Numbered from the stretch's first letter, positions 1-9,483 are shown. The stretch is DNA of 64,000 bases from Virgibacillus_F necropolis_A (GCF_044793635.1 NZ_CP084992.1:3286001-3350000), one strand, 5' to 3'. The notes: a model not told the origin generated them from the sequence alone. Numbers and translations: made by a program.

Positions 1-156
1 AGTCCAACCGAATATAGTATATTCGTCCTTATATTTGTCCTATGCATCATCTACATGATAATTATATATTTTAAAGATAAGAAAAGAGGAGTTAAGTCTA
101 TTGATACTAGTGATTTTATAATTAATAAAATCACTCTAAACAGCATGAACTCTTGA
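1..156 (+). CDS. C-terminal end of a membrane protein (partial)
   Basis: Frame 1 is open from the first base to a TGA at 154-156. It encodes a strongly hydrophobic stretch of about 20 residues followed by a basic cluster (KDKKRG) and a short polar tail, which is the pattern of a last membrane helix with its cytoplasmic end. The gene starts outside the window, so its family cannot be told. The catalase follows 71 bases later on the same strand with its own Shine-Dalgarno site. Confidence 0.45.
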   Translation, partial: SPTEYSIFVLIFVLCIIYMIIIYFKDKKRGVKSIDTSDFIINKITLNSMNS

Positions 157-227
157 ACTCTTATTATTGTATAACTTTTCTAATATGAGGAAATATAGAA
201 GGAGCTAATTTTGAGGAGGTTTTCATT

Positions 228-1877
228 ATGGCAGAGAAAAAAGGTATGGATGTTTCAAACGGAAAAGACGTGGAGCGTGAGACATTAACAACGCGTCAGG
301 GACGCCCGGTGACAGATAACCAAAACATCCGTACAATTGGTGATCGTGGTCCTGCTACACTTGAGAATTACGATTTCATTGAAAAGATTTCCCATTTTGA
401 TCGGGAAGAGGTACCCGAGCGTATAGTTCATGCACGTGGTTCTGGAGCATTTGGATATTTTGAAACGTACGGAAAAGTTGGGGATGATCCAGTAGAGAAG
501 TTTACTCGTGCAAAAGTATTTTCAGGTGCTGGGAAAAGAACACCGTTGATGGTTCGTTTCTCAACAGTGGCAGGATCAAAAGATTCGCCGGAAACAGAAA
601 GAGACCCACGCGGGTTCGCAATAAAAATGTATACGGAAGATGGCAACTGGGATCTGGTTGGGAATAATCTAAAAATTTTCTTTATCCGTGATGCGATGAA
701 GTTCCCTGATATGATTCATGCGTTTAAAGCTGATCCGGTTTCGAACGTTCCAAATCCTCAGCGGATGTTTGACTTTGTTTCCCGTTCCCCTGAGGCTACA
801 CATATGATTACATTTGTATTTTCTCCGTGGGGAATTCCAGCAACATACCGCCACATGCAGGGTTCTGGTGTAAACACCTATAAATGGGTAGATGAAAAAG
901 GGGAGGCTGTGTTAGTAAAGTATCACTGGGAGCCGAAGTCAGGCATCCGTAACTTAACACAAGAAGAAGCAAGTGCCATTCAAGCGAAAAACGTCGGTCA
1001 TGCGACACAAGATTTATATGAAGCGATAGAGCGCGGAGATTATCCTGAATGGGAGCTTTTTGTGCAGATTATGGAGGATGGTTATCACCCGGAACTTGAT
1101 TTTGATCCGCTTGATGATACGAAACTGTGGCCAGAGGATAAGTTCCCTTGGTTGCCTGTGGGTCGTATGGTCCTTGATCGCAATCCAGTGAATTTCCATG
1201 CGGAGATTGAACAGGCTGCATTCGGTACAGGGGTCCTTGTCGATGGAATGGATTTCTCAGACGATAAAATGCTGCAAGGTCGTACTTTCTCATACTCTGA
1301 TACGCAGCGCTATCGTGTAGGTGCAAACTATTTAAAATTACCTGTGAACGCACCAAAAGCACCTGTTCGCACAAACCAGCATCGTGGCCAAATGGATATC
1401 CATAACCCGAAGGAATTTGGAGATAATCCACATATTAACTATGAGCCATCGATGAAAGGCGGCCTTCGGGAAGCAAGTGAAGAAGAACCTCCACAACACC
1501 GTCCAACTTATAATGCGGCGGCTATGAGTGCACCAATTGATCGTCCTAACAACTACGGCCAAGCAGGCGATACATATCGTAGCTTTGAAGATTGGGAGCG
1601 CGATGAATTGATCGAAAACCTTTCCGGAGCACTTGCGGTATGCGACAAACGAATTCAAGATGCCATGATTGGGCACTTCACTCATGCCGATAAAGACTAT
1701 GGTCGCCGTGTGAAGGAAGGTATCGAAAAGAAAATGAAAGAAATGGAAGAAAAAAAGATGGAAGACAAAGTCCTTGGACGTGATGCAAGTAAATCGAAAT
1801 ATGGTCAAGGTTCGCTAGCTGAGAATGAAGCAACAGAAGATGCTGTAAAGAAAAGCCACGAAGCTGATCCTTATTAA
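228..1877 (+). CDS. Monofunctional heme catalase (KatA/KatX type)
   Basis: Splits hydrogen peroxide into water and oxygen; cytoplasmic or spore-located. The 549-residue product has the catalytic His in ERIVHARG (about residue 68), the distal-side Asn in LVGNN (about 146), the heme-binding block RFSTVAGSKDSPE, and the proximal Tyr ligand in RTFSYSDTQRYR. An AGGAGG site lies 9 bases before the ATG. The length is close to the spore catalase KatX of B. subtilis (about 547 residues) rather than to KatA (about 483). The extra C-terminus is a highly charged Lys/Glu/Met-rich stretch, probably helical. A strong terminator follows. Spore location is inference from length only. Confidence 0.96.
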   Translation: MAEKKGMDVSNGKDVERETLTTRQGRPVTDNQNIRTIGDRGPATLENYDFIEKISHFDREEVPERIVHARGSGAFGYFETYGKVGDDPVEKFTRAKVFSGAGKRTPLMVRFSTVAGSKDSPETERDPRGFAIKMYTEDGNWDLVGNNLKIFFIRDAMKFPDMIHAFKADPVSNVPNPQRMFDFVSRSPEATHMITFVFSPWGIPATYRHMQGSGVNTYKWVDEKGEAVLVKYHWEPKSGIRNLTQEEASAIQAKNVGHATQDLYEAIERGDYPEWELFVQIMEDGYHPELDFDPLDDTKLWPEDKFPWLPVGRMVLDRNPVNFHAEIEQAAFGTGVLVDGMDFSDDKMLQGRTFSYSDTQRYRVGANYLKLPVNAPKAPVRTNQHRGQMDIHNPKEFGDNPHINYEPSMKGGLREASEEEPPQHRPTYNAAAMSAPIDRPNNYGQAGDTYRSFEDWERDELIENLSGALAVCDKRIQDAMIGHFTHADKDYGRRVKEGIEKKMKEMEEKKMEDKVLGRDASKSKYGQGSLAENEATEDAVKKSHEADPY

Positions 1878-2233
1878 TTATAAGGTAAGGACAATCACTT
1901 CTTCAGAATACTACAAGAGCAGGAACAGCCCTTTCCCCTTATTCTGGGTTTACTGGAAAAAAGTGAGGTTAATGATGACAAAAGTGATGGGGCTAGTCTA
2001 TTGTAACCGTTCCATGTAACTAGCATGGGACGGTTTTTATATTATATCTTTCTACTTGTGGTATATTAAATTGTATAATGTCAGCCATGAAAATCTTCCT
2101 TCCTTGAAAGCATATATCTATGTCCTATGTGGTTAGCTTCATGATATTATAAAACTTGTAAATGAACAACACACCATGTATTCGAATAAAATTGAGACCA
2201 GATTTATCAATTATATTTATTATTCTGGGGCAT
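1878..2233. other. Intergenic stretch between the catalase and the 47-residue minus-strand gene
   Basis: Apart from the terminator at 2006-2039 I see only AT-rich sequence with no open frame of note on either strand. Confidence 0.5.
2006..2039 (+). terminator. Rho-independent terminator after the catalase
   Basis: ACCGTTCCATG pairs across a 7-base loop with CATGGGACGGT (one G-U pair) and is followed by TTTTTAT. Confidence 0.85.
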
Positions 2234-2377
2234 TTATGAGCATTGTAGGATCTCTGAAGAATCATTTTGTTGTTCTATCAACCATTTAATAAAATCATAT
2301 TCTTTGTTTGTTAATTTCCTGTTTAAGTTCTGCTCAAATTCCTGCACAAGACTTATATACTGGTCAATGTAATGCAT
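2234..2377 (-). CDS. Small charged protein, 47 residues, unknown function
   Basis: ATG on the minus strand, preceded at good spacing by AAAGGGGTGGG, opens a 47-residue frame: MHYIDQYISLVQEF followed by NRKLTNKEYDFIKWL and an acidic end. The sequence is amphipathic, probably two helices, with the look of a short regulatory or sporulation-associated protein common in Bacillaceae. I cannot assign a family. It stands alone between the decayed gerAC and the catalase terminator. Confidence 0.6.
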   Translation of the reverse strand: MHYIDQYISLVQEFEQNLNRKLTNKEYDFIKWLIEQQNDSSEILQCS

Positions 2378-2559
2378 TGTACCCACCCCTTTAGATAACT
2401 ATAGCAATTTTCAAAATAATTAAAAGGGTATTACATAAATGTAATCTAAATGACCCCTTATAAATATACTGTTGAATAGAGTAGCAACGAATTCAATCAG
2501 TATACTTATAGTCACTTTAAAAGAACTAAATAAGATAAATAGTCCTTAATAAATAGTTA

Positions 2560-2698
2560 TAGTTTGTGGAACAACTGGTGACTCTAATATTTATTCCAAA
2601 GAATTCACTACGGTTTTCTATGCTACTTGGTCCTAACATCCTGTTAACTAGAAGACAAATGTGCAAAGGATTAGCAAATAGACTTTTCTATTTTCCAT
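2560..2698 (-). pseudogene. Remnant of gerAC (spore germination lipoprotein, third gene of the operon)
   Basis: Directly overlapping the end of the GerAB gene (ATG 11 bases inside it, the usual overlap in GerA operons), the minus strand reads MENRKVYLLILCTFVF-stop-LTGC-stop-DQVA-stop. Intact GerAC proteins begin with a lipoprotein signal ending LxGCWDxxE. Here the Trp codon TGG of GCWD reads TAG, and other in-frame stops follow within 20 codons. After about 45 codons the similarity fades. The gene is therefore dead and mostly deleted. The family call rests on the signal peptide, the GC-x-D motif and its position. Confidence 0.75.
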
Positions 2699-3797
2699 CC
2701 CGCTTCACCCCCTTTACTTTAGCAACAATAAAGAGAACCACCCCTATGAAAATGGTGTATACGAATGCTGCATTACTGACAATTGAGCCAAGTAGTGTTA
2801 CCTCAATTAAGTCCTGTGGAAACATACTAACGCTAAATACAATCGGTGCTACTAAAATAATAACTTTGATTTTTTTCGTATGATTAAAGATAGAGTTGAG
2901 TGAAAGTACAACAATATCTAATGCCATCGCAGTTGTATTAAAGATGGCCATAATCCAAATAATAAAAAAGACAGATTCAAACCGTTCTAAAAATCCCCCA
3001 GGTACGTCAACCCCCTTTGCTAACTCAATGGTTGGAGAAAGTAGATTAGCTGTTACCGAATGACCAAATACGCCTATACACAGAAGAAAAAGCATTAAAT
3101 ACAAAGCAATTGGTATACACATCCCAATTGCAGCCTTTTCAGGAACGTTTTTGGGATTGTCAACTAGTCCAATGTAAAATAAAACAATGACAAATCCAAC
3201 ATATGATAATAAACCTGTATGAATCCCCTTAACGTAACCTTTAAAGTCTGTTTCAAACATTGGTAATAATTGGTTTGGATCAAAAAATCCTAAATTAAAT
3301 ACAAAAACAACTAAGGCAATAAGGAGAATAATCGGTAAAAACAACATATTTAATCGAAATAATCCTGCCCTAGAGCCTGAAACAGCATAAACAACGACAA
3401 GAAGAAAGCAAAGTGAAATTACCTCGACAGGCGTTCGGTCAAATAAATATAGTTTTGATACATCAGCAATTCTACGGACTTCAAAAGCAGTAATTCCTAA
3501 CCAAATTACAGCAAACAATAACGATATAACAACTGCCACCGGTTTTGAAAGAATGGTAGATGAAAACGTAAAGAAGGATTGATTTGGAAATCCAATAGCA
3601 AGCTTAGCCAATAACCACGTGGCAAGAACTGCAACTAACCCGGCAACGAGTATAGCAATCCACCCATCCGAGGCGGTAGTTACATTCGCCAAATCTCTAG
3701 GTAATGAAAAGATTCCAACACCAATCACCAGGGATGGAATAGCAAGCATGATTTCTCTATCACTAATTTTTTCATCACCATATTCGAAGCTCTTCAT
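2688..3797 (-). CDS. GerAB/YndE-type spore germination receptor B subunit
   Basis: Integral membrane B subunit of a GerA-type germinant receptor, related to amino acid transporters and thought to bind the germinant in the inner spore membrane. The 369 residues start with DEKISDREIMLAIPS and contain about ten hydrophobic helices, with the family's early GVGIFSLPRD helix break. The start ATG overlaps the stop of the GerAA gene by one base (TAATG), indicating translational coupling. The downstream C subunit is a pseudogene, so the receptor may be inactive or may borrow a C subunit from elsewhere. Many paralogous receptors exist, so a specific symbol is not given. Confidence 0.93.
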   Translation of the reverse strand: MKSFEYGDEKISDREIMLAIPSLVIGVGIFSLPRDLANVTTASDGWIAILVAGLVAVLATWLLAKLAIGFPNQSFFTFSSTILSKPVAVVISLLFAVIWLGITAFEVRRIADVSKLYLFDRTPVEVISLCFLLVVVYAVSGSRAGLFRLNMLFLPIILLIALVVFVFNLGFFDPNQLLPMFETDFKGYVKGIHTGLLSYVGFVIVLFYIGLVDNPKNVPEKAAIGMCIPIALYLMLFLLCIGVFGHSVTANLLSPTIELAKGVDVPGGFLERFESVFFIIWIMAIFNTTAMALDIVVLSLNSIFNHTKKIKVIILVAPIVFSVSMFPQDLIEVTLLGSIVSNAAFVYTIFIGVVLFIVAKVKGVKRDGK

Positions 3798-5332
3798 TAC
3801 GTTGTATCCCCTTTATTTGCTGAAGTATTATCAGGTGGTTTTAAATAACCTGGACGCTTAGTCAACGTAGGAATTGGTGCTCGTAGCACAAGATCCTTCC
3901 AATCCTTTGGAAATGCAGGGGCAAATTGGCTAGAATAAGGAACTCCAACACTTTTAAGATTTACAATATGAATGTTAATCATAATGTAAACAAGGATAAT
4001 ACCATAAAGCCCTAGAAGAGCTGCTGAAACCATAAAGAAAAAGCGTACCAATCGAAAAGAAATTGCAACACTATATGCAGGGAGTGCAAAAGAAGCAATC
4101 GCAGTTAGAGCAACAACAACAACCATAACTGGACTTACGATGCCGGCTTGAACTGCGGATTCTCCAATTACCAAACCTCCAACAATACCAATTGTTTGTC
4201 CAATTGTTTTCGGCAGCCGTGCTCCTGCCTCCCGTAACAATTCCATGGTTACTGCCATTAAGAGGGCTTCCACAAATGGCGGAAAGGGTACTCCATCTCT
4301 AGTGGCTGCAATGGAAAACGCCAACTCTGAAGGAATCATTCCCTGATGGTAGGAAACGAGAGCGATATATAATGCGGGCAAAAACATGGCTATGAATGCA
4401 GCAAAGTAACGTAAAACCCTCAGTGCCGATCCAATCGTCCACCGTTCATAATAATCCTCGGGAGACTGAAATGCATTTCCAATTGTTAAAGGGGCAATCA
4501 ATGCAAATGGCGTACCATCCAGTAAAATTACAGCCTTCCCCTTTGCAATGGCCGCCGCGGCTGTGTCAGGTCGTTCTGTATTAAGAAGTTGTGGAAATGG
4601 TGACAGAAAACTATCTTCAATCCATTCTTCAATGTAGCCAGATTCCGGTACATCATCCATATCAATTGATTCAAGTCTACGGTTCAACTCTTTCAAAAAA
4701 TCCGGATGAATAACACCACCTAGATATGCTACAACAAGGACACGTTTCGAACGACGCCCAACATGATGCGTTTTAAAATGTAAGTTAGGATCTTGTAAGT
4801 GACGGCGAAGAAGAACCATGTTTGTTCGTATATTTTCAACAAAACCTTCACGCGGCCCACGGATTACTGCCTCTGATATTGGTTCTTCAATTGCGCGACT
4901 TTCCCATCCTTTTGTATCCATAATTAACACACGATCTATTCCATCCAGATAAAAGATCGTGCTACCATATAAAAGAGCATTCGAAATAGCGTCCAATGTT
5001 TTAGCCTTTTTGATATCACATATGGAAATGATCTCCCGATGAATTTCATCTAAGAGCTCGGTTACGTCATCAGGAAGTTGTTTTCGTTCGTTTACTATCT
5101 GTACATTTTTCAAGATATTATTATTTACCAAATTCGTATCTATCAAGCCATCAATAAAAACGACAGCACACTTATGGTTAGTACCACGAACCGTAAATTC
5201 CCTTATAACTAAATCATTGGGTTCATCCAACATTTTTTTTAGATTATCTAAGTTTTTATCGAGTTCTTTTACTAACTCTATAGAGAAATCTTCTTCCGTA
5301 TTTTTTGACTTCTGTTTTTTAATCCGTTTCAT
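3797..5332 (-). CDS. GerAA/YndD-type spore germination receptor A subunit
   Basis: A subunit of a GerA-type germinant receptor. The 511-residue product has a hydrophilic N-terminal half of about 280 residues (with LLYGSTIFYLDG and the LRRHLQDPNLHF region typical of the family) followed by about five membrane helices and a short C-terminal tail containing RAPIPTLTKRPGYLKPPD. It is first in the operon and has a GAGGTGAATTAA ribosome site before the ATG. Length and domain order match full-length GerAA proteins. Expression would be expected in the forespore, but I did not find a clear sigma-G promoter by eye. Confidence 0.95.
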   Translation of the reverse strand: MKRIKKQKSKNTEEDFSIELVKELDKNLDNLKKMLDEPNDLVIREFTVRGTNHKCAVVFIDGLIDTNLVNNNILKNVQIVNERKQLPDDVTELLDEIHREIISICDIKKAKTLDAISNALLYGSTIFYLDGIDRVLIMDTKGWESRAIEEPISEAVIRGPREGFVENIRTNMVLLRRHLQDPNLHFKTHHVGRRSKRVLVVAYLGGVIHPDFLKELNRRLESIDMDDVPESGYIEEWIEDSFLSPFPQLLNTERPDTAAAAIAKGKAVILLDGTPFALIAPLTIGNAFQSPEDYYERWTIGSALRVLRYFAAFIAMFLPALYIALVSYHQGMIPSELAFSIAATRDGVPFPPFVEALLMAVTMELLREAGARLPKTIGQTIGIVGGLVIGESAVQAGIVSPVMVVVVALTAIASFALPAYSVAISFRLVRFFFMVSAALLGLYGIILVYIMINIHIVNLKSVGVPYSSQFAPAFPKDWKDLVLRAPIPTLTKRPGYLKPPDNTSANKGDTT

Positions 5333-5476
5333 TTAATTCACCTCAATGCACGGTAGGTTGCTTCCCTTCTTTTGCCCATAGTCAATGTTATTTATACAGA
5401 AATAGGTTTGACTGTATGAGATAGGAAAACGTCCTTTTAATGAGGTGGCACTTTGAATTAGATTGTGAAGAAATGC

Positions 5477-6181
5477 TTACATGGTCACTGTCAAAAAAAC
5501 TGCCAATCCGTTAAAAGTTCCATGAATAATCATTGAAGGATAAATAGATTGTGTTTTTTCATATGTCCATGCAAAAACTAGACCAGATAAAAAAGTGTAT
5601 GGCAAAGAATTGAATGTTGGAATATGAACAATCATGAAGATAAAGGAGCTAATCAACATTCCCGCTAACAATCCATATTTACTTCTAAACCAACGATAAA
5701 GAAATCCACGATAAAAAATTTCCTCATAAATTGGCGAAATTATCGCAGCTGATACAAAAGCAATGATGGTATTAATGGTGGTTAATCTAGTTTGTAAGCT
5801 ATTTGTCTTGCTGTTGTTCGTTCCAATATCAAATAGCCATTCCGTGATATATGACAGCAAAATGCTACCGATAATTAGAACAATGGTCCATCCGATCATG
5901 GGACTCCAATAAGATTTTGAGAATCGATGGAAACCTACTTCATTCCAAGAAAGTTTTTTCGGTTTAATCCCAATAAAATAAACTCCAAAGGTAAAGAGGA
6001 TGGACATAATAAATCCAATTAAGGTCCCGGAATATAATTCATTTTGAAAGATTTCTGTTAGATATTGCATTATCAGAAATTCAATGAAGAATGGGGTAAA
6101 CACCAAAACTAGCGTCAAAAGCTGGATTAATTCCTTCCATGACCATGGACTCTGATTGAAATAAAAATCTTTACTATTCAT
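5477..6181 (-). CDS. CPBP-family intramembrane glutamic protease
   Basis: Membrane protease of the CPBP (CAAX-protease/bacteriocin-processing) family. The 234 residues carry the diagnostic motifs in order: EExxxR in YEEIFYRGF, FxxxH in FIFMIVH, and HxxxN in IIHGTFNG, set in six to eight hydrophobic helices. Members process prenylated or bacteriocin-like substrates or act as membrane scaffolds; the substrate here is unknown. It is transcribed divergently from the MerR-family gene with only 86 bases between the starts, which suggests that regulator controls it. Confidence 0.9.
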   Translation of the reverse strand: MNSKDFYFNQSPWSWKELIQLLTLVLVFTPFFIEFLIMQYLTEIFQNELYSGTLIGFIMSILFTFGVYFIGIKPKKLSWNEVGFHRFSKSYWSPMIGWTIVLIIGSILLSYITEWLFDIGTNNSKTNSLQTRLTTINTIIAFVSAAIISPIYEEIFYRGFLYRWFRSKYGLLAGMLISSFIFMIVHIPTFNSLPYTFLSGLVFAWTYEKTQSIYPSMIIHGTFNGLAVFLTVTM

Positions 6182-6267
6182 GAATAATCACTTCCTTATT
6201 TATGCTATATTAAGTGTAATTGGTAACGTTGCGTAACCCGCAATTGTTTTTTTTGGGAGGGGAAAAG

Positions 6268-7023
6268 GTGAAATTTCATTCAACAGGGGAAGTTTCTAAG
6301 ATGCTGAATATTTCTGTACGGACATTACGGTATTATGATCAGATTGGATTAATGAGCCCAAACAAGAAAGATGAGCATGGAAAACGGTTTTATAGTGATG
6401 AAGATTTATTAATATTAAAAAAGATAACGATACTAAAAATGCTGAACTTGTCACTAAATAATATTGGGAAAATACTTTCAAAGATTACGATGGAGAAGTT
6501 ACTTTATGTCCATAGAGATTACTTACAGCAGAAGATGGAAGGGTATCATGCATCCGTTAAACATACTAACTCGCTTTTAAATAGTATTAAACTGGAAGGA
6601 GATTTAAAATGGGAGCAATTAATTCCTTTGATACAAGAAGATCAAACAAAGGGCAGTGCCGATGAAAAGTGGAATAAATACTTTGGTCTTCAAGAACAGG
6701 TGACCCTTAAGGGAAATCTCCCAAAGTTGGAACAAGATAATCCTCAAGTAAGACGATGGATTAACCTAAACAGGAGGATTGAATTATGTTTGAAAAGGGG
6801 TGATAGTCCGAAATCTGAAGAAGGTCAGATTATTGCTGAAGAAACTTTATTCTTATCTGAGGAATTATTTGAAGGTGATGAACAGCTAGGTGATAAATTT
6901 TTTGAAATACGTAAATCACCAGAAAAGTCACGAGAAATTAATCTCTATCCGGTAAAAGAAAAGGTATTGGATTTTGTAGAAGAGGCAATTCAGCTTTTTG
7001 AAGAAAATATGCACGTGAAATAA
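6268..7023 (+). CDS. MerR-family transcriptional regulator
   Basis: The product opens with a MerR winged-helix DNA-binding domain (STGEVSKMLNISVRTLRYYDQIGL, residues about 5-28) and the second wing GKRFYSDEDL, then a helical dimerisation region and a C-terminal effector domain of about 140 residues. GTG at 6268 is chosen because GGGAGGGG precedes it at normal spacing; frames open further upstream lack such a site. The gene faces away from the CPBP protease, the classical arrangement for a MerR regulator acting on a shared intergenic promoter. The C-terminal domain lacks the metal-binding Cys cluster of metal sensors, so a small organic effector is more likely (inference). Confidence 0.9.
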   Translation: MKFHSTGEVSKMLNISVRTLRYYDQIGLMSPNKKDEHGKRFYSDEDLLILKKITILKMLNLSLNNIGKILSKITMEKLLYVHRDYLQQKMEGYHASVKHTNSLLNSIKLEGDLKWEQLIPLIQEDQTKGSADEKWNKYFGLQEQVTLKGNLPKLEQDNPQVRRWINLNRRIELCLKRGDSPKSEEGQIIAEETLFLSEELFEGDEQLGDKFFEIRKSPEKSREINLYPVKEKVLDFVEEAIQLFEENMHVK

Positions 7024-7092
7024 CCGATAATTGTTGTTTTCAGAGAAGGAAAATTAATTAAAAATGATAAATCCAATTTTCTTAATTAAAGG

Positions 7093-7126
7093 GCGCGATT
7101 CTAAAATTAGAATTGCGCTTTTTATT
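7093..7126 (+). terminator. Rho-independent terminator after the MerR-family gene
   Basis: GCGCGATTCTAA pairs with TTAGAATTGCGC (one G-U) across a 2-base loop and is followed by TTTTTATTTTT. The GGGCGCGATTCT arm resembles the intergenic repeats found further right. Confidence 0.9.
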
Positions 7127-7252
7127 TTTGTCTAAGATTAAATGGATATTTATGAAACAACAATAATATCATTTAATACAGTAATAATTTATTGTAATTC
7201 GATAAATATGCTGTTATAATCAATTTGAAAATGAATAGGAGAGGTGCATTTT

Positions 7253-7732
7253 ATGAAACGAGAAACATTCTTTTTAAAGTTCGTTGTTATTCTTATGGGA
7301 CTTCCTGTCCTGGCTTTGTGTATCTTTTTGTTGCCTGGGTTATCGGAATATGTGGCAGAGATCATTCCAGAATTTTCCTATCTGAAATATCTCTTTTTAA
7401 TCGGTATGTATGCAACAGCGATAGTGTTTTTCTTTGCTCTGTATCAGACTTTAAAACTTTTAACCTATATTGACAAGAACAAAGCGTTCTCTGGGTTATC
7501 GGTTAATGTTTTAAAGAATATAAAATACTGCGCCATCACAATCAGTATCTTGTATGCAGCGGAATTACCAATCATCTATCAAATAGCGGATGCGGATGAC
7601 GCTCCAGGTGTCATGTTAATCGGATTGGTCATTACTTTTGCTTCCATGGTGATTGCTGTGTTTGCCGCTGTTCTTCAAAAGCTATTAAAACATGCTATCG
7701 ATATAAAATCAGAAAATGATTTAACGGTCTGA
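7253..7732 (+). CDS. DUF2975-family membrane protein
   Basis: 159 residues with four hydrophobic helices in the pattern of DUF2975 proteins, including the family-like TLKLLTYIDKNKAFS loop between helices 2 and 3. ATG at 7253 is preferred over an earlier in-frame ATG at 7244 because AGGAGAGG lies 8-9 bases upstream of it. The gene ends ten bases before the start of a small XRE-family regulator. The pair DUF2975 + YozG-like regulator is a recurring two-gene unit in Firmicutes; its function is unknown. Confidence 0.85.
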   Translation: MKRETFFLKFVVILMGLPVLALCIFLLPGLSEYVAEIIPEFSYLKYLFLIGMYATAIVFFFALYQTLKLLTYIDKNKAFSGLSVNVLKNIKYCAITISILYAAELPIIYQIADADDAPGVMLIGLVITFASMVIAVFAAVLQKLLKHAIDIKSENDLTV

Positions 7733-7742
7733 GGTGAATACA

Positions 7743-7964
7743 ATGGCGATTATAATTAATATTGATGTGATGTTGGCTAAAAGGAAAATGAGCGTAACAG
7801 AACTTTCGGAGAGGGTTGGGATAACAATGGCTAACCTTTCTATATTGAAAAATGGAAAGGCAAAAGCGATTCGATTGTCAACTTTAGAGGCGATTTGTAA
7901 GGCTTTAGAATGTCAGCCTGGAGATATTTTAGAATACAAAAGTGATGAAGACACTCAAGGATAA
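7743..7964 (+). CDS. Small XRE/Cro-type DNA-binding protein (YozG-like)
   Basis: 73-residue helix-turn-helix protein: IINIDVMLAKRKMSVTEL, the recognition region MANLSILKNGKAKAIRL, and CQPGDILEYK, which is the typical ending of this small regulator family. The GAGGTG ribosome site overlaps the DUF2975 stop codon. It probably regulates its own two-gene operon. Its last ten codons lie inside a 36-bp sequence that recurs at 10196-10231 after the UppS-like gene. Confidence 0.88.
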   Translation: MAIIINIDVMLAKRKMSVTELSERVGITMANLSILKNGKAKAIRLSTLEAICKALECQPGDILEYKSDEDTQG

Positions 7965-7967
7965 TAA
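7932..7967 (+). repeat. Left copy of a 36-bp direct repeat flanking the DUF4173-UppS module
   Basis: GAATACAAAAGTGATGAAG and the following bases to ATAATAA match 10196-10231 at 34 of 36 positions by eye. This copy encodes the C-terminus of the XRE protein (EYKSDEDTQG). Confidence 0.9.
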
Positions 7968-8010
7968 GACATTTTTTATAAGTATTTGGCAGTAAGGGGG
8001 GAATTGGTAG

Positions 8011-9483
8011 ATGGATACAGTAATTAAGAAGAATGAATGGTTGTTTATGCTCAGTTGTCTTGGGCTTGGTATACTTGCCGAAATTAGCTTTTTTCATGCC
8101 AGGATAGGAGTTTCGTATCTGGTTTTTCTCACAGGGTTCTATCTAGTGGTGTTTGTGCGGTATAAACTGGGGTTCAACCACCGGAGGATTGGCCTTTTAA
8201 TAATGGGGTGTATCTGGCTCCTGGCAGCGAGTTATGTATTATATGATAATGTGCTTTTCTACCTGCTGAATATTGTGGTCATCCCGTTTCTTGTGTTGTT
8301 CCATGTGGTCTTAATTACAAGCCCTGGCAACTTGAAATGGGGCACGCCCGCATTTGTGGTCCGAATGGCGGCTAAAATCGGCCAAGGTGTCACCTACAGC
8401 AGCCAATTCAGTGGCAGAGTATTTAAGCTAGTGTCCAGAAATATGGATGAATCCACTTCTCAGACAATGAAACGGGTACTGATTGGCCTTCTTATTGGCC
8501 TCCCACTCCTTGGGATAATTACAGGTCTTTTAATGTCGGCGGATGCCGTCTTTCAGGAGATGGTACTCAGGCTGCCACAGTTTATTTTTGATTTTAACTT
8601 GGAAGGGATATTTCGGACAGTGGCTGTTCTAGTATTCACGGCTCTGTTTTTTGGAATTCTGCAGGTGTTGCGGATTAAGACACGGACACCTATTCAGGAA
8701 AAGAATGATGCGGAGAATGGTACGATCAGCTGTAATGGGGTAACTGCAGTGACAATCCTGATTCTGCTTAATGCGGTGTACGCTCTTTTTACAGCCATCC
8801 AGTTCACCTACTTTTTCAGTGATGGACTGCAGGGAGGCTATACTTACGCGGAGTATGCGAGGCGCGGGTTCTTTGAACTGATAATCGTCACGCTGATCAA
8901 CTGGACGATTCTGATTTGCTGTCTGAAGCTTGTGCGCGAACAGGGGGCAAAAATGAAGTTAGTGCTTAAACTGATGTATTCTCTGTTGGTGACCGTCAGT
9001 GGAGTGATGCTGGTGTCCGCCTATCAACGGCTGAGTATGTATGAAGCTGCATACGGATTTACCATGGAACGGATTCTAGCTCATGCATTCATGATTTTTC
9101 TGATTGTGATTTTTGCCTACACACTATTCCGGGTCTGGTTTGAGCGACTTGCGCTCTTGCATTTCTATCTGATCGCAGGGCTAGTGTTCTATACAGGGCT
9201 GAATGTCATGCATATTGAACAGATAATCGTGGATGAGAATCTGGAGCGATACGAGCGGACCGACAAGATTGATATTCATTACCTCAACGCTCTTTCCTCC
9301 ACGGGAGTTGAGGGATTGATTGAACTGTACAAAGTGAATCCAGATTATCCGGAGCTTGAACAGATGCTATATAACCGCCAGCAGATGATGGAGGATAATT
9401 CACTGGATCACTGGCAATCGTTTAATTTTACTAAGCGGGAGGTCCGCGAGCAATTGCTCGGTTTGGAACTAGAAAAATACTGA
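8011..9483 (+). CDS. DUF4173-family polytopic membrane protein
   Basis: 490 residues with about ten membrane helices and a soluble C-terminal end (YLNALSSTGVEGLIELYKVNPDY) characteristic of DUF4173/DUF4153-like proteins. The preceding AAGGGGGGAATTG supplies the ribosome site. Its base composition is visibly richer in G and C than the genes on either side, and together with the next gene it is bracketed by a 36-bp direct repeat, both signs of separate acquisition. Function of the family is unknown; the adjacent prenyl transferase suggests envelope lipid metabolism (inference). Confidence 0.85.
   Translation: MDTVIKKNEWLFMLSCLGLGILAEISFFHARIGVSYLVFLTGFYLVVFVRYKLGFNHRRIGLLIMGCIWLLAASYVLYDNVLFYLLNIVVIPFLVLFHVVLITSPGNLKWGTPAFVVRMAAKIGQGVTYSSQFSGRVFKLVSRNMDESTSQTMKRVLIGLLIGLPLLGIITGLLMSADAVFQEMVLRLPQFIFDFNLEGIFRTVAVLVFTALFFGILQVLRIKTRTPIQEKNDAENGTISCNGVTAVTILILLNAVYALFTAIQFTYFFSDGLQGGYTYAEYARRGFFELIIVTLINWTILICCLKLVREQGAKMKLVLKLMYSLLVTVSGVMLVSAYQRLSMYEAAYGFTMERILAHAFMIFLIVIFAYTLFRVWFERLALLHFYLIAGLVFYTGLNVMHIEQIIVDENLERYERTDKIDIHYLNALSSTGVEGLIELYKVNPDYPELEQMLYNRQQMMEDNSLDHWQSFNFTKREVREQLLGLELEKY

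Noticed and set aside
161..175. PerR-box-like TTATTATTGTATAA upstream of the catalase
   Set aside because: Only about ten of fifteen positions fit the PerR consensus and the central spacing is off by one; not enough to call regulation.
2566..2883. Plus-strand frame opposite the germination operon
   Set aside because: It is antisense to gerAB and the gerAC remnant and has no ribosome site or recognisable product.
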